Notes under the pieces: model-generated
Told to the model about the DNA's origin: nothing
Databases searched by the model: none
The model's input: only the letters and a program-made list of their open reading frames with translations
Shown here: positions 9,152-19,175 of the stretch, in pieces
Numbering within the stretch: position 1 is the first letter of the stretch
Layout of the letters: each line of letters begins with the position of its first letter
Assembly: GCA_027600665.1 (NCBI GenBank)
Contig: JADGJL010000091.1
Coordinates: forward strand, 1-21,674
Length of the DNA: 21,674 bases
Direction: 5' to 3'
Origin: Irineochytrium annulatum
Taxonomy: Eukaryota; Chytridiomycota; Chytridiomycetes; Chytridiales; Chytridiaceae
Made by a program: the position numbers and the translations under genes

Positions 9152-10048
9152 GATATCGTGATTCGTTAGCAGATTGGCTTTCGCACGAGCGTAGACTTTT
9201 TTCCATTAGAAAGTTTGCGCACCAACTTATAGCTGTGCTGTTCATCACTCTTGATGCCATCAGAATATATTCAACCCGCGCTCGTGATCTTTCGAGTTCG
9301 CCACCACACTCGAGCGAGGTCGTTTTCGACATTGCCCTTACGTTCTCTCGTTGACTTGCATCCTCGTTTGTTCATCGTCAGCGAGATTCCCCGAATCGGC
9401 GGTGTGCTTCTGTGCTTCTCTCCCTGTACTCTTCCCGCGGCTCGCTAGCAGCCTTTCCTTGATAAGGTCGTCTTATCAGTCCGGGGAAAAGGTCACAATT
9501 TTCAACAGTTGTTTCCCTTCAGGAGGATATCTACTCGTCTGTTCACGTGAATGCAGTTTATTCAAAGGTTATTTGGAACGCAGCATTCAAGGTGAGCAGC
9601 AGTGGAAGCGCCGCCCTCCCGTCTCCCCCGTCCCTTTTTCCCCTTCCTTGCATACTCCCCCCTTTGCTGCTCCCTCCGAAAAATCCCTTTGCGCCTCGGC
9701 CCGTACGCGGCGTTGTGATCGGCGCATCCTGGAAAATCGAAAAATCGGGGGAAAAGAAGGGCTGCCTGGTCACAGAAGCGCGAAATCTTCGAACTCCGCA
9801 ACTTTCGCCCTCTCCCTTCGCCGCCCAAACAAAATATCCCCGGCTCCCGTCCTCCTCCGTCGCCACCACCTGCTCCCATCGGACCCGGTCCTCCTCATCG
9901 ACCGCCTTCAACACCCCAACCCCGCCTTTAGATAGACTATAGAGGATAGACTGTTGTTACCCTTCTCTTTGATCGCTACTCCCCCGCCACGGCGCGCTGT
10001 ACCTCTGTTGATATATGCTTACTGCGATCCTACCTTGATCAGCATCAA
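9152..10048. promoter_or_regulatory. Divergent promoter and 5' UTR region between LRGUK (-) and PUF (+)
   Basis: About 0.9 kb separates the two starts. From about 9610 to 9990 the plus strand is rich in C and T (runs such as CTCCCCCGTCCC), typical of a fungal promoter or leader. A good donor (CAAG followed by GTGAGC at 9591) followed by several AG sites near 9920-9950 suggests that a 5' UTR intron of PUF is possible. Open frames here show no recognisable protein. Confidence 0.45.
10015..10038 (+). promoter_or_regulatory. Seven-codon upstream ORF before PUF
   Basis: ATG 10015 opens MLTAILP and stops at TGA 10036-10038, ten bases before the PUF ATG at 10049. If transcription starts upstream of 10015, this short uORF would tax or regulate initiation of PUF. 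The transcript start is not known. Confidence 0.4.
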
Positions 10049-13000
10049 ATGACCGAGTTCGACCTGCATCGCACCTCCTCTCCATCAACCGTTCAGCCCT
10101 CGATCGGCTCGCAATCCTATCACCAACACATGATCGCTTCCGGACCGTTCTTTTACTCCGGCCCCGGATCGCAGAACAGCGTCGGCGCCGCGACTGTCTT
10201 CCTTGATCAGCAGGAGCAACAACAGCAGCAGCAGCAGGCTCATGTGCAGGCGCAGCAGCAGCAGCAGAATCATCAATTGCATCAGGCCGCCGCCGCTCAA
10301 CAGGCCCAGCAGCAGCAACAGCAGCAGCAGCAACAGCAGGGCCTTTATGTCCCGTCGACGGCCCAGCACGAGATGGACCTCCTTCGAGGGGAGGTTGAAG
10401 ATCTCCGCACCGCTCGCGAATCAGACGCGATCACGCTCTCCCTGAAAGACCAGGAGCTTCGCGAGCTCCGATCATACCTGGACGACGTCCGGGCGATCAT
10501 GATGGAGTGCGAGAGTTGCAGCGCAATCGACCTCCGGCCCGTGACCACCCCACAGGGCCCTGGGATACCGACGACCGCCGATGCTGCCCTTGCGTTCCTC
10601 AGAAGGATCCAATCCGCCATCTCCGTTGATCAGCCCTCGCCCAACTCGGACATCAATCTTCGTCACGGAAACGCGTCCGCCGTCGGTGTCTACCGTCAGC
10701 ACCACCAGGACCTCCACTTATACATCGGACAACAGCAGCAGCGTCAGCCCACGCCCTTGTCTGCCGGAAGTGCTCTCTCGCGCCGCCAGACGCCGCCGTA
10801 CCCGCCCTCCCTCCTGATCGACACCGCCATCGCCTCGGCGTCAGGCGAAGATAGCAACACGCCGAGCGGGCTTGTCGCTCCCGCGGCCGCCGGGGTGCTC
10901 AGGGCGGCTGGGAACGGGAACGGTGCTCCGCTGAGTGCGACGTCTTCCGCCTCGACGGTTAACGAGCAGGCGCCCGCGTCCACCACTCCGACGCCGGGAA
11001 CGGTGGAGGCGTACATCAACGGCGGAAACGAGCTGGCGCCTAGAGCCAATGTCGAGGCACCTGGACCCGTGACTACACCCCCGTGCGAACCCGCCAACGA
11101 GGATCCGCTGACGCAGCAGAGGAGGAGGCCGTCGCTCGCCTCGTCCGGATCGGCCTCGTCTGCCATGACGGCCCACAACGGTGGCGGGTCGAACTCGAGC
11201 GGGCCGGCATCCGCGGGCCTCGCTGGCGTGAAGAGCATTTGGGGACCGCCCCTTGAGGCTAGCTTGGCCAGCATGGGATTGTACCAACAGGATTTGAATC
11301 AGGTACCGGATCGATTAATATTTTTACGTATGTGCAATAGTAGTACATATTAAACGTCTTGAATTAGAGCCCTGCCGAGTCCTTTAGCAGCGAGAACACG
11401 CCCCCACCTCAGAACGACTGCCCAGTCTCGCTCCAGAACCTGTCACTGTCGGCCACAAACAACGGCGGCATCAGTGGGAATGGTCTCATTGGCGGCTCAA
11501 ATAATAACTCCTCCGCCACGCTTAACCAGTGCAAAAACCTGTGGCTGATGGATGACGGCATGATGTCTTCGGAGCTGATGGGCTACGATGGCAGTGCGGA
11601 GATGTACGGGATGATGGCGGACGAGCACTATGGGTCAGGAACTATTTCGCCCACCAGGATGCAGCAGCTTGGGCTCGCCGGAAACACCATGGATCGTCAT
11701 ACCGTCGCTAGCTTCCATGTAAGCATCTTTACACATTTGAATGGTCATCTTGCTCCTTTTCGAGCTGATCCTTATGATTTTTACATACAGTATCTGGTCG
11801 ATAAAATTGTCAAGACGAATGACCAGCCGGCCTCGCTTCTTCTCCAGCAAAAGTTGAAGACAGGGACCCCAGATATGCGCTCGGGCCTTTTCGAGGCCGT
11901 CCGGAGCCAGGCCCTTCCTTTAATCCGCAACCGCTTCGGCAACTTTCTCATGCAGCGGTGCCTCGAGCATGGCACCGCCGCCCAGGTCCGCGTCCTTGCT
12001 GGCGCTATGGTCGGTCACATCTACGCTCTTAGCTGCGACCGCTTTGGTTGCCACGTTGTTCAGAAGGTACTTCAGCTGATTCGACGAAAATATGTTGTGC
12101 TTGAATTTAACCGTTGAGAATCCTTAGGCCCTTGATGTTTGCGAAGACGACGTAAAGCTCCAAATCATCTCGGAGCTCCTCCGCGCAATCCCGGAGACCA
12201 TCACCCACCGCTTCGCCTGCCACGTCTGGCAGCGCGTCTTTGAAACGCGCTGGACGGGCGTAAACCACAGGCCCCGCGTCGCCCAGCGTGTCGACGCGGC
12301 CCTTAAGAGCCAGTGGCATCTGGTCGCGAACGACGAGAACGGCAGTCTTGTCGTCCAATGCGTCTTCGAGAACTGCGACGAGTCCGACAAGGCCGGGATC
12401 GTAAGGGAGGTCCTAGCGCATACGGTCGAGATCGCCCGCGGTCAGTGGGGCAATTGGGTCATTCAACACCTTTTGGAGCACGGGTCGACCGCCGACAAGC
12501 AGCACATTCTGAAGGTGGTAGCCCGCCACGTCTACTCGATGTCAATCGACCAATTCGCCTCGAAGGTGGTGGAGAAGGGCTTGAAGACCTGCCAACGCCG
12601 CGACCTCTACGATATTGTCGACATGGTTCTGTCACCTTCTCTGAGGGACTCTGGGTAAGAATCGCTCGTTGCTGAATCATTTTGGCTGTATTCCGTTGCT
12701 CATATTTTTTCTTTATTCTCTTAGACCCGGCATCCTCGACATGATGAACAACCAGTACGCCAACTACGTCGTCCAGCACATCCTTACGCTCTCGGACCCG
12801 AACCAGCGCGACGCCTGCGCCCGACTCATCGCCCCGCACCTCCCCATCCTCCGGGGGTCTAAGTACGGCCAGCGCGTTGCCGCCATCGTCGAAAAGCACA
12901 TTCGGACCTCCCAGCAGCGCTTCGGGACCATCCTGAGCGTCACCGCCGCTCAGCACGCCGCCGCCGCCGCGGCCGGCGGTGGCGGGGTCACGGGTGGCAT

Positions 13001-13163
13001 GATGGCATCCGCCTCGTCGGCCTCGCTCCACAACCTGGCGGCAGCTTCTATGGGCTCCGCTAGTGGCACCGGTGGGCCTATGCTGATGGGTGGAGCCTCG
13101 ATCTTCCACTCAATGGCTGCCCCCAACTGGGGTGGCCACCACGGAGGAATGTACACGGCTTAA
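10049..13163 (+). CDS. PUF: PUF-family (Pumilio) RNA-binding protein, five exons
   Basis: Exons 10049-11302, 11368-11718, 11791-12066, 12128-12654 and 12725-13163 join to 948 residues; introns are 65, 72, 61 and 70 nt. The N-terminus holds a broken polyglutamine tract (about 54-97), a likely coiled coil (about 105-152, RGEVEDLRTARE to RSYLDDV) and a long Ser/Pro/Thr/Asn-rich region. From about 536 follow eight PUF repeats with base-reading motifs in order: ASLLLQ, GNFLMQ, GCHVVQ, ACHVWQ, GSLVVQ, GNWVIQ, ASKVVE, ANYVVQ, then a C-terminal cap with SKYGQRVAA. The tail is Ala/Gly/Met-rich and ends GGMYTA. PUF proteins bind UGUA-type elements in mRNA 3' UTRs and promote repression, decay or localisation in the cytoplasm. 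All eight repeats retain plausible RNA-reading residues. The layout resembles fungal Mpt5/Puf5-type proteins; orthology was not tested. Confidence 0.95.
10209..10340 (+). repeat. CAG/CAA repeat coding for interrupted polyglutamine
   Basis: Several CAG-rich runs, interrupted by CAA and by Ala/His/Leu codons, encode three glutamine blocks of roughly 7, 5 and 11 residues in the N-terminus of the PUF protein. Mixed CAA/CAG use would limit slippage. Confidence 0.85.
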
Positions 13164-13969
13164 ACCATTGTTATATTATTACTAAATGACCCATGCTTTG
13201 GTTTTTTATGGGTTTTAGTTTTCCCCCTTCGTCGCTCAGTTCTTGTCCGCTTTTAATTTAAAACCCGGGAATTTTTATCTATTTGCTTACTAATTTTTTT
13301 CATGCACGCACTACATATTAATCACGCACTCTCCTCATAACTCAACACTAGTTCGGCTTTTGTGGTCCTTTTTTTTTTTTTTTAGTGATGAAGTGAGGAA
13401 TGGGAAGTTGGAGGGCTTCTCTTTAGCCGGAATTCGGGCGGCTTTCTTGTTGGTTTCTTAATTGGCGCTTAATTGTGTGATTTCTTTTAAATGTCCTCGT
13501 CGCTTTTTAAAAGGTTGTAGATTATCTTATTCAGGCCCTACTGAAGCACTGCGGGTCCGCCTTCTTTGGTCCGTGGAAGCGGATAGTGTATCTGTTTTCC
13601 CCCTCACTTTGATTAACCTTGGCTCTTCTTATGGGTTGCTCGCATACAAAACTCGGACATGTACATATAAATTTGCTTCCTTCTTTCCTCTTTATCTACC
13701 CGTCCTTCTTACGACTTTCGCCCCCTATATTTCTTTCTTTCGAACAATGGCATCGGGCTCCTATGGGCTCCGATTGCTTTTCAGGGTAGCTTAGCGGTGA
13801 TAGAGATTATAGATTTTATCCTTGAAAATATTATAAAATTTCGCACACATATCATGAACCGAGATTGATGCGTGCGTCAAGCAACAGCGTAGACACAAGC
13901 CATGCATACGTTATAATTTGTCAGCAATGCTCGCAATTAACAAAGGAGCAAAAAATAAGTTACATAATC
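13164..13969. other. PUF 3' UTR and convergent spacer to ZCCHC9-like gene
   Basis: T-rich, non-coding-looking stretch of about 0.8 kb with a run of 14 T at 13370-13383. It should hold the 3' UTRs of PUF (+) and of the ZCCHC9-like gene (-). Two UGUANAU elements occur on the PUF strand at 13516-13523 and 13660-13667. No other gene is supported. Confidence 0.5.
13660..13667 (+). promoter_or_regulatory. Candidate Pumilio response element (TGTACATA)
   Basis: An exact match to the UGUANAUA consensus lies about 500 nt after the PUF stop codon on the same strand. A weaker copy, TGTAGATT, lies at 13516-13523. Whether the PUF transcript reaches this far is unknown. Confidence 0.35.
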
Positions 13970-15121
13970 CTAGAAGAAAACGGCTTTCTTCATCTTTTTG
14001 GGCGGCGCCGACGCCCCCGTGCCAGCCGTAACCGCGGCCGCTTTAGCAACAGGCACGCTTGCCGTCCCAGCCACACCGTCCTTCTCCCTGTCCGCCATCC
14101 TCTTCTTCCCCTTCTTCGCAACAATCCTCGCCGACTCCTCCTTCAACCCAATAAAAACATCATCATCATCCCCACCCTGATCCCTGTCCATCAAGCCCAG
14201 CGTCACGTCATCCCCAACGCCGTCCTTCCCAATTTTCCTTCTCGGATTCTTCTCGCAGTCTCGCGCCAAATGTCTCACGCACTCGCAGAACCGGCACGAC
14301 CCGCCGTTCGGGTAAAGCCCGCGCTCGTTCATCTCGCACTGGGCGATCAGATGGCCCGTCTTCTTGCAGAGGAAGCAGAATGCGTGAGGATACGGGATGG
14401 AGGGGTCTGCGGGTGGCCGCTTGCACTCAGACGATTTGTGCTCGGGCGAGCCGCAGCGATAGCATTTTTCTGCCGCGGGGTCGGCATCGGGGTCGGTTGG
14501 GTCGGCGGACGCGGAGGCGCGAGGGCAGGACTTGATTGAGTGGCCCTTTTGGCGGCACAAAAAGCAGGTCTGTCAAGACAACTTAGTCAAATGGCATCAT
14601 GAACGAATACGATCAGTCAGCCGTACCATATTCCGTTCCTTCTGCTTCGCTCGCCGAGACCTCCTCTTCAAAGCCTCGTGCTCGGCCTTGCTCAGCCCGA
14701 CCCTGTCGGCCGCCGACGGCACGGACGGCGCATCACCAACCTTGGCATCTCCATGCGAAACAGTCAAACCAGAAACGTCGCCTGGTTGGTCGACACTCGC
14801 TTTGTTCATGGCCTTATGCCTCATCCGTTTCTTCTTGCCGCCAGGCGCGGCTCCATTTTCGGTGGCATTAACGTCGACCTGGCCGGCTTCAGTACCAGCT
14901 TCGACGTGACCAGACGGCGCCGGGGTTTCCTCAGGGCTTGGGGCAGTTGCCACAGGTGCCATACCGTACTTGAGGACGGTTGACACCGACGCCGACTCAG
15001 GTTCGGCCGATTTCGAAGCAGGCGCATCCCTCTTAATCTTGTTCGTTGACTGTAGAGGCTTCGGCACCCATGGCGTGGCGTCGAGATATGTCTTCCGCTT
15101 TAGCTTCGTGATGCGAGTCAT
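13970..15121 (-). CDS. ZCCHC9: ZCCHC9-like protein with four CCHC zinc knuckles
   Basis: Exons 14627-15121 and 13970-14569 join through a 57-nt intron (GTACGG...ACAG) to 364 residues. The basic, Ala/Pro-rich N-terminal half ends in KRRSRRAKQKERNM. Four CX2CX4HX4C knuckles follow in close order: CFLCRQKGHSIKSC, CYRCGSPEHKSSEC, CFLCKKTGHLIAQC and CRFCECVRHLARDC. Between knuckles 3 and 4 the segment GLYPNGGSC matches the GLYADGGGC of animal ZCCHC9, and the basic helix before knuckle 1 also fits. The tail is Lys-rich and ends PPKKMKKAVFF, like the basic end of ZCCHC9. Zinc knuckles of this type bind single-stranded RNA, and human ZCCHC9 is nucleolar; a pre-rRNA or RNA-binding role is inference. 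The start at 15121 (MTRITKLKRK) is preferred because ZCCHC9 proteins begin MTR; an in-frame GTG/ATG upstream is less likely. Confidence 0.9.
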
Positions 15122-15791
15122 CCGCCGAGGATGAATGAAAGAAAAGCTGAAATTGACGGTTGGGTGGAAAGCGATAAACATGTAGTCTTTTGGCTTTATT
15201 ATTTCTGTAAACAAGGGGAACGGTAGTATAATGCATAATACGTACTATTTAAACCTGCAAGGGACTGCCAAAAGTACACAATCGGTTGTAATGGGTTAAC
15301 CTGAGAGGCGTCATAGGCACCACTGCGGCGCTGCTCCCGTCATCGTGGCTAGCCAATATCTCTATCTCCGGCTGTGTATCAGCGCCGCTGTTCCTGCAGG
15401 GAGGGGCTGATCGCGATTGCCAGAGCGCAACTTAATCTCCTTTACATTGGGACGTCGGCAGCCGGTCATCTTTAGTCTCAATAATCGTAGCAACGCTCTC
15501 TCCCCTGATCGTAGTCAACCCGTTGCTGCTCTCTAGCGCGTGCAGATGTGCGAGGTCGTTACTGGGCATTCGCCGTCGCCAGCCCATTACTAATAACCTC
15601 GATTGGATCGCTGCACTTTTCCCCCGCTCAGGAGAGACGCGTCGCTTCTTGGGCGTCCCGTTCTGTTGTCGGGCATCATGGCTGGAGCCGAATCCCACCC
15701 TCAACCGGCAGCGCTTCCCAATGACTCAACGACCGACTACGTTGTAACAAGCTCGTTGTGAAGTGCGCGCAGGGTAGGCCTGCTGACGTTG

Positions 15792-15839
15792 ATGTGGTGC
15801 TCGGTCGTTGAGTCAATGTCGTGCTCGGTCGTTGAGTCA
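15792..15839 (+). repeat. 24-bp tandem duplication with TGAGTCA sites
   Basis: Two adjacent 24-bp copies (15792-15815 and 15816-15839) differ at one base and share GTGCTCGGTCGTTGAGTCA. A third partial copy lies inverted at 15722-15737 (TGACTCAACGACCGAC). Each contains the palindromic AP-1/Gcn4-type site TGASTCA. Confidence 0.8.
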
Positions 15840-15982
15840 TCCACGCTGAATGGGATATGCGAGTTCGCTAAGGCCATCGCAGGCCTTGTGGCAACCAGCG
15901 CACCAATTTCAGGTTAAAAAAGTGGACAACGCGCGGCGGGAACCCACCGAGCTGGCCGAGCAAGGCCCCGCAGCTTGGCGTT

Positions 15983-16168
15983 CTAGGTGATCTCCTGTTT
16001 TTGGACTCCAGTCCGGCCACTTTGGCTGACAGCTTTCAGGTGGGTCGTGTGCTCCAGAACCTCCATATACTTGGTCTTGAAATCGTCATCATCGGCGTAC
16101 CTCGGGCGCTGTCCTGGTGTCGACTCGCAGGTGACAGGATAAATCCGATCAATTGAACTTTTTGCAAA
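15983..16168 (-). pseudogene. Possible decayed coding fragment
   Basis: A 61-codon open stretch with no start codon at its head, bounded by TGA (16169-16171) and TAG (15983-15985), reads like real protein (RPRYADDDDFKTKYMEVLEH, then TTHLKAVSQ). The amphipathic, charged composition contrasts with the flanks. The frame beyond the TAG also gives plausible residues (NAKLRGLARPARW). It could be an unrecognised exon or chance. Confidence 0.25.
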
Positions 16169-16349
16169 TCAACCTTTAGTGCATCCTTTATTTGTTTGAA
16201 CCCCACATAGAAACTATCGCCGAGCAGAAGAGAAAAAGAGGTTGTGATATTACAAGAGCCACAAAGGGTAGGGAGACAACAAGCAAAGGTGGAAAGGACA
16301 GAATCAAAAACTCGCATGTCCAGCATGCCGGCAACAATACACACAGGCA

Positions 16350-17993
16350 TCAACCCCACATGTACTCCCCTCTCTTAATCCTCATCTCGCGCCTGAACCT
16401 CGTCGCATACCCGGGCCAAAGCACGACGATCCTTCCCTTCGAGTCCTGGTACCAACTCTTGCACCCCTCCGACGTCCACACAGTGCCTTTGAATCCCTTC
16501 TGCATTATCTCGTTCCATTTGCGTTGCGCGTCGGCGCGGGCCTCGAAAGTCCGGAACCGGCCTGAGACGACCTCGAGCGCCAGAGGGGTGATTAGGCGGC
16601 CCTGGGACTCCATCTGATGGAGCTGGGAGATATGGCCTGAGCCGGAGTTGGGGCCCGTCATGAGAAGAAGGTTTGGGAAGCCGTGGACGGTCGTGGATCG
16701 AAGGGCCTGTAAATGTACGCGTAAGTATCTGCCAATTGAGGTATTTAAACGAAATATACTAACATTGGTGCCCTCTTCCTTCCAAACCTGCCCAAGCTCC
16801 TTGCCTCCGCGGCCGTAACACGGGACTCTGAACTTGCTTGCCGGGTTCGTGACGTCAAAGCCCGTCGCACAGATGATGACGTCGACCGCCGTCCTCTTAC
16901 CCGTAGCGTCCACGATTCCACCCTCATCGATCTTAACGATCCCGTCAGCCACAAGCTCGACGTTGTCCTTCTGAAGCGTTTCGTAGAAATCTGCGGACGG
17001 CGTTATGCGCTTGCACCCGACCCTTTGTTTCGGTTCAAGCTTTTTCCGCAGCGTCGCGTCCTTGACCCGCATCCTCAGCTGCCGCTTGAACTCGAATGTC
17101 GCGAGGAAGTGGATGATGGACCGAGGGTTCAGGACGCTCCAGACGAGCTCGGCCATGAGAAAAATGCGGACGCGCTGCAGCCACATGGCCCCCGGCACGT
17201 TCCTAAAGATCCATTTCGCGATGCCGGAGTACGTCGTGTTTTTGCGGATAGGAACCCAGTTGGGGGTGCGCTGGTAGACGGTCATGCGGCCGACGGAGGG
17301 CTGGATGGCCGGGACGAGCTGGACGGCTGTCGCGCCGCTGCCGATGACGGCCACGCGCTTTCCGCGGAGGAACTCAGACGTGCCACCGTCAGGCCCCTTT
17401 TCGGGCCATCGGGCCGTGTGGACGAGCTTGCCCTTGAAGGTATCGAGTCCCGGGATGTCAGGGTACTTGGGGATATGGAGCCCGCCGTAGGCGCCGACGA
17501 GGACTTGGCAGGTATAACATTTGGAGGTGCCGGACGGGTGGGAGATGGTGGAGACGAGCCAGAGCTTGCGGTCGTCGTCCCACTCGGTGCGGGTAACCTC
17601 GACGCCGAGGCGGATCTTCTTGTCAATGCCGAACTTCTTGGTGGTGTCGACCATGTACGCGTTAATCTCAGTCTGGCGGCTGTAAAGCCGCGTCCAGTTC
17701 GGGTTCAGGTTGAAGCTGAAGGAGTAAAGGTGGGAGGGAACGTCGCAGCCGCATCCTGGATATTGGTTGTCCCACCAGGTTCCTCCGGCCTTTAAGGAAT
17801 AAATTGAAGTTAGATTACGGGGACAGTATCTGATAAGCGAATGCTACGAGCCACCAACCTTGGTTGACTTCTCGAGGATAACGAAGTCCTGAACACCTTT
17901 GGTGATGAGCCCATGGCCAACGATAATGCCTCCGGCACCGGCTCCGATAACAACAACCTTGACGGCCGTCTCCTCCGTCACCTTGTCGATCAT
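16350..17993 (-). CDS. Flavin-containing monooxygenase, type I Baeyer-Villiger-like
   Basis: Exons 17859-17993, 16764-17789 and 16350-16706 join in phase 0 through introns of 69 and 57 nt to 505 residues, a normal length for the family. Visible motifs: FAD-binding GAGAGG (17-22); AGGTWWDNQYPGCGCD (46-61), typical after the first Rossmann fold; the Baeyer-Villiger fingerprint FKGKLVHTARWP (163-174), fitting FxGxxxHxxxWP; NADPH-binding GSGATA (195-200); and CATGFD near 350. The C-terminal part has GPNSGSGH and LWPGYATRFR, common in fungal homologues. Such enzymes use FAD, NADPH and O2 to insert oxygen next to a ketone carbonyl or to oxidise heteroatoms; the substrate cannot be read from sequence. 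The third exon begins at ALRSTTVHGFPN; reading through the second intron would stay open but break family continuity. No secretion signal. The gene stands alone, divergent from the phosphatase gene. Confidence 0.92.
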
Positions 17994-19075
17994 GTTGTTC
18001 AGTGAGATGGTTTTTGGGCTGCTCCGTGCTTTATGTCTGGGAGTTCACCGGCCGGCTAATTCGGGCCGTGGCATTGCCGCGATCCATGCGTGGGACTATT
18101 GGGCGGTCCCACTGCACTCCAAACACCGTTCGGAAGCGCCCATGAACGTCCATTGAAGGACGTCATCGCACAGCCATGGACACTGTGAGGGTCCCTGCAT
18201 AATCAAGTGGGTGCCGGGCCGTGCCGCGCAGCACTCTTACTAACGCGACCTGGACCTAAGTAATCCCCTCGCGCGGACAACTTCAACCCTTCACCTCTAT
18301 CAAAAACGCGAAGAGAGAAAGGGAGGGGTTTGGTCAATCTACTACTACGCAACAGGCCGACTACCTGACCAAAGTTCCCGCCGGATACCCACAGATAGCA
18401 GCCTTAATATTTTCGTCAACTGGTGTAAATGGCTGTTAATCAGAGCACAGGAGTGAAGAGACCCGACTTACGGTTACATACCTTGTTGGGTTGCGCGGCG
18501 ATCTGGCCACTTCACAGGATCTGGCACAAGAAACTTCTGACCATCGGATTAATTAGTAAATCTTCGCAGGAAATGTTTGTCAACCGAAAAAAAAGTTAAA
18601 AAGAATTAAAAAGAACTTGCTTGTTCAATGGCTTGTTAACCAGAGCTTTGCCCAAGAAAACGTTTAAGTACATCCTGCTGCCAAACAATGTGCGCATACA
18701 AGGCTATGCTCACAGCCGAGCATGTTTTGTGGAGTACCGACGAACGCCTTAAGAGGTCACGCGACGCGTTGATGCGATGGGGATAGAAACGTGGAAGACG
18801 TTTACATATTACGACGTGTTAGATGACGAGTGCACACGAGAGCTCAAGCGAGGGCACATTCCGGCACACTGCTACCACCGCCCGTCGAATCGGCGTTCAA
18901 CACTGCGATGCGACGCGATTGATGAAGACCTTATCAGTGGCTGTTAGTTTTACTGCCCATCACACCACATCGCACAGCCTTCATCGGAGTTATGGCGTCC
19001 TGATCCGCAACCCTAGCCTGATCATTCGGTGAACGTGGAATCGGTTGCTTGGAATTCGAAGTGAAGTGGTCGCAA

Positions 19076-19093
19076 ATGGGGCGCAGCGCCCAT
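19076..19093. promoter_or_regulatory. Imperfect palindrome in the phosphatase promoter
   Basis: ATGGGGCGC and GCGCCCAT flank a single A, forming an inverted repeat with one extra G on the left arm. It sits just upstream of the TATA-like element, where a dimeric transcription factor could bind. Function is not known. Confidence 0.25.
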
Positions 19094-19108
19094 TCCCACG
19101 AGAATCAC

Positions 19109-19116
19109 TTTTATAG
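19109..19116 (+). promoter_or_regulatory. TATA-like element of the HAD phosphatase gene
   Basis: TTTTATAG lies 60-67 nt upstream of the ATG at 19176 and is followed by a pyrimidine-rich leader (CTCCTCGC and similar). Spacing fits a short 5' UTR. Confidence 0.4.
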
Positions 19117-19175
19117 GTCATCTCGTCCCTGGTCTCCCTTCATCCTCCTCGCATTTTCCCCAACTGCCTCGCAAG

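Larger units (their letters stand above)
15122..16349. other. Gene-poor intergenic region
   Basis: About 1.2 kb upstream of the ZCCHC9-like gene and downstream of the monooxygenase (both minus strand). An AT-rich element (minus-strand GTTTAAATAG, 15245-15254) may be a TATA-like box for the former. The region also holds a short tandem repeat with TGAGTCA sites (15722-15839) and a possible coding remnant (15983-16168). No intact gene is supported. Confidence 0.5.
17994..19175. promoter_or_regulatory. Divergent intergenic region between monooxygenase (-) and HAD phosphatase (+)
   Basis: About 1.2 kb without supported coding sequence. It should contain both promoters. Visible elements are an imperfect palindrome (19076-19093) and a TATA-like TTTTATAG (19109-19116) about 60 nt upstream of the phosphatase ATG. 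Nothing else was recognised. Confidence 0.5.

Noticed and set aside
9351..9935. 194-codon plus-strand open frame upstream of PUF
   Set aside because: It has no recognisable domain and sits in a C/T-rich leader or promoter region that also shows open frames on the other strand. No splice link to PUF was found.
13970..14560. CCHC knuckles as evidence of a retroelement Gag
   Set aside because: Four knuckles with ZCCHC9-specific spacing (GLYPNGGSC) and a host-like intron are present. No protease, reverse transcriptase or long terminal repeats were seen nearby.
16170..16200. GTTTGAACCCCA resembling an inverted tRNA T-loop
   Set aside because: No acceptor stem, anticodon arm or D-loop could be paired around it on either strand.
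16192..16617. Plus-strand open frame over the monooxygenase 3' end
   Set aside because: It overlaps the conserved C-terminal exon of the monooxygenase on the opposite strand, and its sequence looks random.
16707..16763. Read-through of the 57-nt monooxygenase intron as coding sequence
   Set aside because: It is open and in frame, but it has clear splice ends (GTTAGT...TTACAG) and its removal restores family continuity (EEGTN to ALRSTTVHGFPN).
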